Below are positions 1 to 11,088 of a DNA stretch of 64,000 bases, one piece after another; position 1 is the first letter of the stretch; the number at the start of each line of letters is the position of its first letter. Source of the stretch: [Phialemoniopsis] sp. UDSM-2020 (lineage: Eukaryota > Ascomycota > Sordariomycetes > Thyridiales > Thyridiaceae); the NCBI GenBank assembly GCA_018873225.1, contig JAEILZ010000003.1:1922001-1986000 (forward strand), in the 5' to 3' direction. Under the pieces are notes generated by a model. The model did no database searches and was not told where the DNA came from. It saw only the letters and a program-made list of their open reading frames with translations. A program made the translations under genes and the position numbers.

Positions 1-1924
1 CATCTTCAGAACCGATGAGACAAGTTCAATTAATCTAGCGGTTCATTAGGAAGTATAACTCAAAAGGCTATTTTAATCAAGAAAGTCATAGCTCTATTTG
101 TAACTGTAATACCAGCAAGTGAATAGATTGATTTCTAAATACAGTCTTTTTGATCTTCGTAGTACCTGAATAGAAGTCTCAAAGACTGAAACCATTTTCT
201 ACTACATATGGATTGTTACAATGCAGTGATCTTTTTCTATAATTCAGTTGTCTATCTACTAAGCAACTTTCCTACAATCCCTCTAACATTACAACCTACA
301 ACCTTCAATGAACTTAGTTTCTTCCAGGGCAACTTGGTAAAAGAAAACTTTACTTTGTTAACTTGATGTCTCAAAGTTATTTGACACGGCTTTCAACTTT
401 AACATACCATTCGTCACCGCATCTTAGCCTAGAAAAGTACAGGTCCTGCTCGAGAAGGGCGCTACCATTGATTAAAAGGACAGGCTTGGTCGGCCACCGC
501 TGGCTTATACCGCCGGGGTATACCACGGGGCAGTCATGCAGGTTCTGGTCGAAAAGGGCACCGCTATAGACAAAGGATGAGACAGTCGTGCGGTTGCTCG
601 ATGCCTGCAGAGACGAGGCCGGCTGGAAGTAGCTTACAGCCCCACTACGTGGACCATGACCCCAGAATTTTCCCAGATTCTCCCTGATCGTTACTATAAG
701 GGTTCAGCCCTTGACCTCTTATCATGTAGCAGTAGTAGTAATACCAAAAGATATTCAATTGAAAAAGAGGAAGGGGTACACATAGGCATATCCGGACACA
801 GACGGTTACAACGCCATTGCTACAGGCAAGCTCAGGATATTATGGTAGACTCTGGGGCTGCCACCGTGAAGTTCCGTAGGTTGCCTCTGTGCTGCGTTTG
901 CGTTGTAGCACCATAGAATCGAGTATTACTTAAAGATAGATCAAGCGTAGGATTGGTAAAGGGTAAAGTTCTTGTTTCTATAGAGCTATTGCGGGATATC
1001 ACACCTTAAATGCGCGTCCACTCAATTTGCTATGCGACCATGGCGCATGGCCATGATTGTATGTAACAGCTACCACCTCAGCCGCGTTAGCTTAAAGCTT
1101 GTGAGAGACGTTGAATAAGATAGTCCTAGCCTTAGGTTTTTCATCTGAGAATTTTAAATGACAGTGGTTTAATATCATCCTAGGGATCTTTTGAGCTTTA
1201 TAATGTCAAAGTACTATTGGTGTGAGGATCTAGGGATTAAGATAGTCCTTATTAAAACTTTCTAATTTTATAGAGAACCTGAAATAAGAAAACTCCAAAT
1301 TGAGATTGCCCTCATCTTAGCTTTCTCGCTTCTCTTCTCGCTCTATCCCCCACCTGAATATAACACTACTACCTTTCTAATTAGCTATTATATTCTGCCA
1401 GCTAAGCTACTAGAAAGATAACATAATAATAGATATAAGAGACAGTATTTTCAATAGATCGTATACAAGCATTTAGATAGAAAGGACTATATTGAAGGCC
1501 GTATATAGTATATACTTGGAAGGGCGCTCAAAATGGCTCCCACTCAGGAGTTATTCACGATTCTGGAGCAAGGTGTGTCAGCATTAGTGCAAAGAGTGCT
1601 TAGCACCGGTGCCAGGCTGTGTAGCGCCCGGTGTCTTTCCCAAACTGCGAGTAGAGATCCCGCGGGACCCGACAAGGGTTCACTGACTGGATTCGTGTTT
1701 TATAACAGGGTTGGCAGAAGTGAAACTTCAGTAGTGCAATGTAGTGCAATTCGCTTAATTTCTCATTGCTAGACCGCTCTCTGAGTAGGAGACGCCAGCA
1801 ATTCTATATAGAACAGTGAGGACATTCCAAGCTTCCGCCGTTGAGACGTCATACCCAAGCGTGCCTGCAATACAGCCTGGATCTCGGCAGTCGTTGAAGG
1901 AGTCGATCCCAGTCCTCGAGGCCG
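1..1924. other. AT-rich, gene-poor stretch
   Basis: No intact gene is visible. The DNA is clearly richer in A and T than the rest of the window, especially from 1 to about 480 and from 900 to 1530, and all reading frames are short. The only recognisable coding trace is the ankyrin relic listed at 437-580. The composition and stop-laden frames would fit an old RIP-mutated (repeat-induced point mutation) segment, but no repeat copy is available here for comparison, so this is inference. Confidence 0.5.
437..580 (+). pseudogene. Ankyrin-repeat gene relic
   Basis: Read in the frame starting at 437, the DNA gives VQVLLEKGATID, then a TAA at 473-475, then KDRLGRPPLAYTAGVYHG followed by AVMQVLVEKGTAIDKG and a TGA at 578-580. 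Two successive units with V-x-V-L-(L/V)-E-K-G-(A/T)-x-I-D and a (R)-x-P-L-A-Y-x-A-G-x-x-H-(G)-A-V core are typical fungal ankyrin repeats. The internal stop, and the loss of repeat pattern on both sides, mark it as a fragment rather than a working gene. Ankyrin-repeat genes are often found beside HET-domain genes in fungi, and a HET-domain gene lies about 5 kb to the right. Confidence 0.6.
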
Positions 1925-3596
1925 CTAGTAAAGATAGCGGAAATGGGGATTCTGTTTCTCAAGATTAGTACAAGATTGAAGAGATAGGCAACGGCAACAA
2001 CTCACCTTGAAGTCTGTGGTGTCAGTTCCATCGACAGCCTCAAGGGCCGAGATCTCGGCTGTTTCGTATCCAGCTGCCTCTCTCTTCTTATTGCGTCTGA
2101 TGAGCAGATACCGAATGACCAGGGCAATGGCAAACTGGCCGCTTGTGCAGCTGAGGAGAACCTTGCAGCCCGTAGGATACAGAGGGGCTTCCGAGGCACG
2201 GAAAGCATGGGGGCCGATGATGTTACCCACGCAGTAGGCCGTAAAGACGATGGCGGAGGAGATCATACGCTTCGTATATCCAGCCACGTTGGACGAGGGC
2301 ATCTGCAAAGCGATAACAAGCGTGGCCACGAATGATCCTTGGATGTAGTAGCCGAGAAGCACGCCATACTTGTTGGCGCCGTACGACCTGTCCAGCTTCC
2401 AGATCAGGGCGATGCCGATGATCGTCGGCACCTGATACAGAGCCATGATGATGGTACGGAAACCCTTTAGCTTTGATGCCAAGAAAGTACCCGACAAGAT
2501 CCAGAAGAGCTGGAATCCACCCGTCGGAAGCCCTAGCAAGGTGGTCTGGAGAGGGTCGTTGACCAGGCCCTTGACGATGAGCTTGCCGAAGTTGGCGACA
2601 CCGCCGTTGATGACTTCGTTGAGAAGGACGAAGAGAGTCAGAAGCCACACCTGGGCGTCCATGAGCGCTTCCCTGATCTGGTCCCACTTGATGGTCTTGT
2701 TGATAACTCCAGTACGAGCCAATCGTGCTCTTCCAATGAGCAGAGCCTTCTCGTCGGTGTTGAAGTAGCGAGCATCAATGATGCTGTCGGGCAAGAAGAA
2801 GAAGAGGACTGCTCCCCACAGGATAGTCACTCCACCGCAGAGCAAGAAGATCGCGCGCCAGACGGCAAAGTTAGGGATGTGGCCCATTCCATAGCTGAAT
2901 AGGCCTCCGAGGATGGCGCCAAGGCCATTGCAGCAGTAGAATATACCGGCGCGGAATGGCTGCTCACTTCGAAGGTACCTGTATGGCACACTGTCAGATA
3001 AGTGATCATGTATAGGGCAAAGGCGCATAGACCTACCACTGCGATACAATCATCATGAAGCAGGTGGTGATTGGCGCCTCAAACCACCCCAGGAAGAACC
3101 GACACGCAACCATGCCGCTGTAGTTGCTGCACGCTGCCGTCAACATCAACACGGCACCCCAGCACAGAACGCATATCGAGACGACCTTGGCGATCCTCCA
3201 CTTCTGGGCGAGAATGATGAGAGGGTACTCGGCCGCGAGGTATGCGAAGTAGAAGACGCTGGGTAGCCACGCGTACTGGTCGCCATTCATGTGTGTATCG
3301 GTAAAGAGGTCGAAGACCGCTGCGTAGGAGAGGGCCTGCTTGTCGATGTACTGCAAGGTAAAGGTTCCGGCAAGCAATGGAAGCAAGATCAGGTCGATCT
3401 TTCGGACGAGCCGTCGATTCTTCTGCTTGTCGTCGACAAGGATCTGCAGATAGTCGGCACCAAAGTCGTGCTGCTGGAGGAAGGCCTCGTCTGCATCGAG
3501 AGTGGTCTCGCCGGGTGCCACGGACGCCGTTTTGAGGTCTTTGGTCTCCTCTCTGCCCAGCTTCTCCAGCTCGGCTTGACCCTGAACTCTATCCAT
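1925..3596 (-). CDS. MFS permease, allantoate/Dal5 (anion:cation symporter) type
   Basis: Predicted plasma-membrane importer of a small organic anion, of the Dal5/Tna1 family (allantoate, nicotinate, pantothenate and similar substrates). Exons on the minus strand: 3596-3037, 2978-2006 and 1951-1925, giving 519 residues. The introns (58 and 54 bp) have GTAGGT and GTGAGT donors. The start at 3596 is the first true ATG of the frame. Visible family features are an acidic cytoplasmic N-terminus, then RKIDLILLPLLAGTFTLQYIDKQALSYA (first helix and loop, shown here as the start of the 12-helix core, split at TLQYI), the helix 4-5 region with FLGWFEAP, and a C-terminal tail ending in TDFK-NPHFRYLY, a typical Dal5-family ending that supports the last small exon. 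The exact substrate cannot be read from the sequence. GATA-type motifs lie upstream. Confidence 0.9.
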
Positions 3597-5429
3597 CTTG
3601 GTGGCAAAGAGTGTGACGGAAGGAATGTATAGAGCGCGTAGTGCTTGGTGTGCGACGGACAAACAACCAAGATGCTCGCATGCGCGGCGGCGACCGACCC
3701 TTTATGGAACAATGTAGATGTAGGTTGAGAAAGTGTTGTGCGGAGGAGGAGAAGTAGGGGTCATCGCCCCGGCTCCGTTTTCGGTGTGAAGTCTTTGCGC
3801 CGAAAAGAGTTTGATGATAGGCCTAGCATTGATAATGAGCCAAGGTAGGTTTGGCCTAGCAAGAAGCGGCATGGCGGCAGCACTAGAACATGGCCCCACG
3901 GGGAATCCGAGGCGTCCGGCCTGCTTTAGGCCGCCCTGGCGCCCCGCTCTAGACTCTCGTGTCGAGGCATTTGCCGTCCTGACGCGTTATCTTCGTGATA
4001 AGGTCGATTGTCTATCATTGACTCCACGCTTCGTTGGATCTCGGACGTGGACCGACAATGAGTGTCAGCAATTGCCTTATCGCTGGTCGGCTATTTGAGT
4101 CCTCAGCCTTCTCAAGGGACAATAAGAGTCAATCACAGCCCTATTAGAGTATCGAGTTCCTATCATTTCTGGGGCGTAATCTAGTCTAATTCCTCTCAAG
4201 TTCGAAGCAAGGGTAAGGTATATGGATCGCTCGACTCTAGCCTACTGCAATGACCAGGCTGTCGGTTATTTCAGAGTCTAGTTCCTCCTAAAGGCCAAGA
4301 CTTGAAGGTTGTTTACTGGGAGGTGTGATAAGATCGAGTTCGGGGTCTAGCAGACACACCAAGCTATGCTACGTTTTGCCTTGAACACGATATGGCATCC
4401 CTCCTGCCATTCTTTGGGGAGGCGAACCTGACCATCCTTCAAAAAGAAACATGTTTATTAGAAGGCTCCAACAACAAGATGTTCCTTAGCATTGCACCAG
4501 ATACTCTACGATGGCTTTTTGGTTTTACGAAGTTGCACCCTTAATGCAACGGAACAAGATCAACTCGATCACACGCTCACAACCGTGAGATGTGCACACA
4601 GCAAGGTTCTCCGCAGACTACCAGATCTACGGTTCAACCACCCCGCAAACTTGGGGGCCTGCACGCGGGGAATCAGCGTTGTTAGTCGTGATACTGATGC
4701 CAATCGAGTATCCAGACCAATCCAGAATGCCTTATTACATGTGTCGGCTGTCAAATTTGACACCCGAGATAGGGATATTACGTCCATCATGCAGACTAGT
4801 CTGATATCTTACACGTGGAGATAGACGGGCTGCATGGGAATTGAAACGAAATGTTTTGTTACTCCACAGCCTCCAAGTCTAGCTAGGTGATCATTGTGTT
4901 TTGGTGGCACACCGATACCAATTTGCCGACGTCGGCTAAACACCAACAACAAAGCCTCTCCGTATTATGTTGATGCTGTCTCTTTACTGGACATCCAGTC
5001 TCAATATTCTATATCACGGAATCTTCACCGCTCGGTATAAGGCCTCTTAGGTGTATTCATTGCGGCTTGCCACGGTTCACTTCGTTGTTCCGCGCGCACT
5101 GAAAAAAACCTTGTATCAAAAGACAAGCCGTCTTGAAATAGCCGACCTACTTTAGCAGAGAACTTGGACCACTTCCTTTACCTGTCTTGAAAAACAATAT
5201 CGCTACTTCATCATACGTAGAAGGTCTAAAGTTGAGTATTGTAATAACTATTAATTTTGCTATCAAGAAGAAGATATGTTTGCTGGTGAAGAGTAAAGTC
5301 CATGTGCTCGCTAAATTGGCCGGCTAAGTTTCTTTCCCTGAATTAAGCGGTCGGCAAGCACACCGGCTGTACCCGCGACATCGGATCGCTTCCCAACAAG
5401 TAATCGCTCTCTCATCAATGTTGAGGACA
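3597..5429. other. Intergenic region with GATA-type sites near the permease
   Basis: No gene is recognised. The part next to the permease start is its presumed promoter and holds several GATA-factor motifs: GATAG at 3816, GATAA at 3831, TTATC at 3988, GATAA at 3997 and another TTATC near 4076. The rest has only short frames without protein-like character. Confidence 0.5.
3816..4001. promoter_or_regulatory. Cluster of GATA-factor motifs upstream of Dal5-like permease
   Basis: Four GATA(A/G) motifs on either strand lie within about 190 bp, 220-400 bp upstream of the permease ATG; the last two (3988-3992 and 3997-4001) face each other across four bases. AreA/NIT2 GATA activators bind such paired sites in nitrogen-catabolic promoters, and Dal5-type permeases are classic targets. 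Only the motifs are seen; binding is inferred. Confidence 0.4.
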
Positions 5430-7548
5430 TCAGATAAGATCGATTGTTTGCTTTTCCGCCTTGAACTCTGGCCACGTCGAGTTCTCAAGCACTGCCACAC
5501 CGACGCGTTGGTAGACCAGTTTGTCGACTTGCTCCAGGATGAGAGCATAACCAGGTTTTATCAGCAACCACCAGCAGGACTGCGCTTTCGCAATCGAGGC
5601 CATATCACCCCATTCGTAACAGTCCAGCTTCAAGACGATGCTCGGCTCCTTTGCAAACGTTCCAGGCTGCCAGGTCTTGGGCTCGGGGATATCGAATCCT
5701 GGTGCTAGATATCCTCGAATTCGCAATTTTCCATCGATGACCCGGCCTAGAGGTACTCTACTGGACTGTGCTGTAACGCTACTCTCGATTACTTCAACAA
5801 GCAAGTGTCTACCACCTTCGATCTCACTCGAATTCAGATCATTGCGTAGGGTTGGATATATTATTGGACAGTCGACAGATGCCCAGGACCAGCTTGGAGC
5901 GCGATAAGGTGGGTGACGCACCTCACTGGTTTCTGACGGGTTGGCGTACCAGAGCAACTGGTTGAGCAAGTCATTTTCCCATAACCCGGCAAGATATTGT
6001 CCAGGCCTGCCGCCATGCTCCAGCGAAAGCTGAAGGACATGTTTTGCAAGCGCAGAGATGGCAGGGAGCATGTCGTCTCGAAAGGTTAGCTCCCGGCAGT
6101 TGTAGAGAGATACCATGTCTTTCCAGACTTCTGTGTAGCAGTCGCTGCTGCCTAAAGGAAGAACCCTTCCAGTCGCTTTGTGGTATTCCCGCAGCCACGA
6201 GCTCCATGGCTGCGGCCCTTCCTGACATCGCCACGTCAAGGTCGATGTGCCGTAAATTAAAACGCGCCGGCTCAGAACATACTCCTGTAGAGCCCAACCG
6301 CGCTGGTCCAAAGGTTCAGGTGAGGTGTTTATTTCCCATAGCTTGTACTCGGCACCTACAGAACCGACGGTGCCATCTGGACACGCGATCGGTAGGCGGA
6401 ATTGGTATGGCAGGGAGTCAGACTCTAATGATCGAGGCTTTGATCTCGAGGCTAGAAAGCCTTGGTCAGAGGCGCTTGCACTCGCTGCACTAATTGTGAC
6501 ATATGCATTGCCGTAATACTGCGCCATTCGCCCAATCTCGGCGTCTTTATCTCCGACCGAATCCTGGAAGATGCAAAGGGCATCGACCCAAAGGTATCGT
6601 AGGCCGAGCTTCTTGGTAACTCTGATAGCATCCTGGATGGTACGAGGCAGCTCAGAAACAGACCTCGGGGTGTAGGCGGCTAGGGACTACGTCAGTTCCT
6701 TGCAGTCACTGTCTCTGTCGGCTGTTGGCGTGGCATACCTTCGAATACTGAGAAGCTGCTTTTAATTTGCTCGGTCCCCCAGCAATAGCTGAGTATGGCG
6801 TAATGCCCCTCCTGGTCCTCCGTCTTACACAACCGGATTGTATCGGCCTGCTGCACGTCAAGCAAACGCGTGGGCAAAAGTGTCGGTCCGAAATCTGGAC
6901 AGAATTTGTGTTGATTATTACATTCTGTTATCCATGAGCTGATCTTTGCCCCCGCAGCGTCAGTATCCATGTCGCAGTCATAAGCCATGGAGCGAATGTG
7001 AGTTGAGGTCGGATCATCTGTATGCGAAGAACATTTGAGTTTCGGTTTTGTTCAAAGAGGCTTTTACACTCACCAGGAGAGGTATAAACTCTGAATCTGA
7101 GGTGGGTGCTCATGAGGTCCCGCGTTGAGAAGTCCGCCCCTTCAATTGTGCCATAGAAAAGCAACTCATGGATATCGCAAAAAGACTTCCGAACACCCTT
7201 AGGCTGAAGGGCAGCTCTGACCTTGAGGGTTGCTTTTGCCACTTTGTAGGTGTTGAAGAACTCAGGAGCTGGGCGAGTAAGTATGTTTGTATCTTGAATC
7301 GAGTGCATAGCTAGGCAAAGAAAGACGCTGCACATGCGGCAGCGAGATACCTCAGCAGATTCATACAGTTTCTGGAGTGGAACCTGGAAGCGCAGCCCTT
7401 GATCGGAAGTTGCCTGAACCAAGCGCGCTGCATCTGCAGTAATGGTGTGACACGTCTCGCAAACATTAGGACGGGCCAAAGCCTCTTTCATCCAGTCTGC
7501 ATGATCGTAAAAGCCACTGACTTCCCCGACATTCCGAGGGCGAGACAT
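5430..7548 (-). CDS. HET-domain (heterokaryon incompatibility) protein
   Basis: Predicted member of the fungal HET-domain family, which acts in non-self recognition and cell death after fusion of unlike hyphae. Exons on the minus strand: 7548-7074, 7017-6739 and 6679-5430, for 667 residues, with introns of 56 and 59 bp. The HET core is plain: AILSYCWG at about residues 232-239, and YLWVDALCI at about 280-288, followed by the third conserved block around MAQYYGNAYVTISA with the usual small-residue run and QGFLASR. The region before the HET domain holds two CxxC-like pairs (CETC, CRMC). The long C-terminal part carries a W-x-x-QE-like block (DQRGWALQEYVLSRR), also standard for the family. The start is the first ATG of the frame; an upstream TTG would add only 15 residues. 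Partner genes and allele specificity cannot be inferred. Confidence 0.92.
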
Positions 7549-7853
7549 GGTTGAGTTGATAAAGGGAGGTAATCGACTTGGAGTGTCAGGCAAATTCTAC
7601 ACGCAGGTGGGGGATTCGATGAACAAGACCAATCTCACACTCATCTCTTCCCCTCAGCTCAACCCCTCATGCGGGCTTACACCTAGGATTTTAGATAATA
7701 CCCCATTGTATTACACCTCGTAAAAGGTATGGAATCAAGTTTTGATTCGAAAGCGACTCTCCAAGTTATATTCTGGTTCAAATAACAAATGAACGACAGG
7801 AATTTCCTTCCTTTCCCGCCAAGCTTGCTCAAGATTCGAGTGTACATTTCGAA
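7549..7853. other. Intergenic, HET gene upstream region
   Basis: Short spacer between the HET start and the fungalysin stop, both genes reading to the left. It must hold the HET promoter and the fungalysin 3' end. No further motif was recognised. Confidence 0.4.
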
Positions 7854-10049
7854 TCAGCACACTCCCGGAGGAATCACCGTACTGCCAGTCCTCCCAGCAG
7901 AGTTGTAAACGGCACCAAGGCCAAGACCACGCTTGGCAAAGCCAGTCCAAATCTCACACTGGTTGTCACCTCCAGTCAGCGCAACGTCGGCGTCAAGAAT
8001 GGCATCGCGGGCCTGCACAAAGGTGGGGTTGCATGGTTGACTAGATACAATCAGCGCGAGTTCTCAATCATTCAATAGTGAGTAGGAACACGCACAGCGC
8101 CATGGCATCAACCACTAGTTTCATGGCCAAGTACCTTCCGTCGGTCGGAACACCGTTGGAATCAAAAGTCGGCTTGGGTGCCGTGGTCTTGCCGTGCTTG
8201 TCGATCAAGTTCCAGAGGACCTCGTAGAGCATAGTTGCCCAGATGGTGCCGACATAGTGTGGGTCAATCATGCCGTCCGCACTCGTGTACGTGTAAGGAT
8301 TGGTCGTCAGCGAGGTAGAGAACAGGTATGGGCGGAAGCCATTCGGATCGTTATATGACCAGGCTCCCATGGCGTAGTCTGTGGACCTTGTGTCTGGCGC
8401 CTTAAGTCTGATCGCAGTGGCCATGAAGTCACCCCACTATCAGAGAGCCAGTCAGCCGAGAAATCCCCCTTCACAAGACTGCCGAGACTTACTCCTTCTC
8501 CCATGCCGCTGGCCTCGCCATTAAAGAGACAACCACTGTTGGCAGGTCCACCTGTTAGACGGATCGACACTGTTATGCTCGGTCTTAGTAGGTCTCTCGC
8601 GAATAAGAAGTTCAATACTTGACTGGACACTCACAGCCATGGGTATACTCATGGATGACGATACCCGCATCAAAGGCGCCGTCTCTGCTGGGTGTGCTTT
8701 CCACCCAGATAAACATACCCAGGCGGCCATTCTTTCCATCTGGGGGTGCCCCAAAGTACGCGTTGTTTGTTCCAAGTGAGTCCTGTGCGTTCATAACGAC
8801 GAAGTCATTGCCTAGGCCACCTTTACCGTTGTTGTTGATCTGGTAGTTTCCGGCGGCTTCGGTGAACCCGAGTTCGTACAGCATGTCGTGGTACTCGTTG
8901 ACTGTGTAAAAGAGCTGGGTGATCGAGGCATCCAGGTAAGTGCTGGGCGGATCCATCGTTGGAGAGTACGGGTAAGAGAAGTTATGAGTCGGTGAAATAG
9001 GTCGGTAGTGGTTCAAATAGTCGTCGTCACCAGGGTTATCCTGTGCGATCCCGTTATTCCCGCGGGTTGTGTCATACACGGTGGTTCCGTCGCCGATCCA
9101 GGTGAAAGGGGAGTCGGCAAGAACCCATGGGCTGTCTAGGGACTGTCGGGACCCTTCAGTTGGATCGTTAATACCCCAGGGACTTCAATGCCTTAGTGAA
9201 CAAGTCTCAGACTCCTTCCCGGTAGGTGAGAGCTTACTAGACAAGATAAGTGGCTGTGACATGCGACACATAATCACCCACACCATGGACCTCATCCTTT
9301 GACTCGGCATCGACGTACGTCAACAACCAACTCTCCATGATGTCCGTCTCGACTCTCCAGGTCAGGGCCAGCTTGCCGTCGTTCTTCACAAGATAGACCA
9401 GGCGTGCCTCGGGATCGGACACGGCGCCGGTCGTGCCCTTGAGAGCATAGGTTTCGGTCTTGTCTCCACTCGCCTCGGCAGTAGCACTATCACCAGTTAT
9501 CGGGAGGTCAAGAACCTTAATGGCACAGTTGAGAGCGGCAATCGGACTCTTAAAGTCGCGCTTGCTCAAGGGACTGTCGGTAGGCATATCCCCAGTGAAG
9601 AAGGTGTTTCCATGGGAGAACACGGTTCCGTCAGGGGCAATCTTGACACGGTCAGTATGAACCAAAAGCGTACTTTGAATCAAGTGTAAGCTTACATTGA
9701 CATGAAAATCAGCATTGTCGATATCCAGACCGTGTACTGTCTGCTTCAAGTTGACATGAGCCATGCCATTGACGCCGACATAATCGTCCTTCACAACCCG
9801 AAACTCGGCCGAGGGTACAATACTCTTCACCAGAGCCACAGCGGTGTCCACGTACGTGTCACGCTTGGCAAGAGAGGGTGCTCCGGAGTCCGCAGTCATA
9901 GCGGAATTGATATACTCTGCCGTTGCCTCAAGTCGAAACTGTTCAAGATCTACAGTTCGACGCCGAATGCCTGCTTGGTCTTGCCGGGTAGTAGGGTGTG
10001 CCGACACCTGAGAGACCCCAAAGAGTCCGAGCAATAGAAGCGAGTACAT
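7854..10049 (-). CDS. Secreted fungalysin-type metallopeptidase (M36)
   Basis: Extracellular zinc endopeptidase made as a preproprotein and used by fungi to digest protein outside the cell. Six exons on the minus strand: 10049-9696, 9641-9238, 9182-8635, 8569-8493, 8436-8096 and 8040-7854, giving 636 residues, the usual family length. Introns are 54-65 bp and each join restores a conserved fungalysin stretch: [56 protein letters not shown] and DAMAL-QPCNPTF. The signal peptide is about residues 1-18 ([17 protein letters not shown]). A propeptide follows, and the mature enzyme begins near residue 245. Zinc ligands are H430 and H434 of HEYTH and E460 of GMGEG; E431 is catalytic. The protein ends in PPGVC. 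No frame break was seen. It stands alone in orientation terms, with HET behind it. Regulation by nitrogen source or pH is common in the family but not shown here. Confidence 0.95.
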
Positions 10050-10137
10050 GATCACTCTGAGATTCTGGTAGAAGAGGAACATGAAGCAAAGGCTCTGGTC
10101 AAAACTCTCAAGTGTCAAGTGGAAACTAAAGGTGCTA

Positions 10138-10145
10138 CTTATAAC
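10138..10145 (-). promoter_or_regulatory. TATA-like box of the fungalysin gene
   Basis: GTTATAAG on the minus strand, about 90 bases before the fungalysin ATG. Position and sequence suit a TATA element; no experimental support is available. It overlaps the presumed end of the doubtful gene at 10139-10890. Confidence 0.35.
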
Positions 10146-10890
10146 AAGCTGTGCACATTTTTTCTACGAACGGACAATCTTAACTTACTGACACATTTCC
10201 TTCCCGTCAGACTCAATGAAGGAAGGTCTAGAACTCCACACAGCTGTACTTGAGTCCAGGCCTTTACAAGACAGGAAGGAGGCTCGACGCCAAGACCTGC
10301 CATTGTCCTCATCACTTGCATATTCGGCTCCTGCATGGCGACATCGCTTACTATGCCCCGATCCAACAACGCAGAGCTGAGGTTAAATGCCAGATAGCCG
10401 CCGACGAGTTGAGACACTCTTAAGCCTACCTGCCCAGAAGGGTATATCACATCAATGAATGCCAATAGTCTCAAGTAGGTTGAAGTCATCACATCCCCGG
10501 AAGGGAAGCCGGAGGAGAAGGTCACAGCCTGGTTCGATGTGGCCCTCGCCTGTGACCATTAACGAACGAGGTAACAGACCCAAATATAGTAGACCTTGCC
10601 TTGAGGAATTGTGCTCGGTCTGATTGTTGTTACGTACTAGCTACTATGCTAAGTTTTGGCTTTGTCGAGGTGGTGACACGCCCGGGAAGCGCGGCTTCGC
10701 TAATCTCGTCCGAACAAGGCCAAGATGGCCGATAGAGTGTCATTGCATGTGCATGAAGATCGAGACCTTCCGGAATCAGAGATATAGACGAAGTCTGGCT
10801 GGCTGATTCAGCAAAATCAGCCGCAGCGCGGATCTCGCGGGCCACTGACTGCAGGAAGCGATGGGCCGCTTTGTCAAGGCCTCCTGTCAT
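10139..10890 (-). CDS. Possible two-exon gene of unknown function (doubtful)
   Basis: Two open stretches on the minus strand can be joined: 10890-10645 and 10549-10139, giving 218 residues if the 95-bp intron uses GTAGCT and CACAG. The first part (MTGGLDKAAHRFLQSVAREI and on) and the second (TSTYLRLLAFIDVIYPSG, LVGGYLAFNLSSALLDRGIV) have balanced, protein-like composition, but I recognise no family. The donor is weak, and a better-looking GTACGT nine bases on does not keep the frame. The end lies only 90 bp before the fungalysin start, which argues against an independent gene. It could be a decayed gene or a chance open frame. Confidence 0.3.
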
Positions 10891-11088
10891 GTCACTTGTC
10901 CCACCTGATCAGAGGCGTGGGGTTCTTTGAGGTGGCTGCATGTTCATCAATTGCAATACTTTTTGACAACAATGTGCTTTCGCCTGACGTACATTCATTG
11001 ACAACAACTAAACTCGAGCTATGAGCTTGTCCCACTGGCGAACGGAGGAACGGATCAGACGGCCTAAGGTAGGCTACGCCACCTACAC
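10891..11088. other. Short intergenic spacer
   Basis: Spacer downstream of the sugar-type transporter; nothing recognised. Confidence 0.3.
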
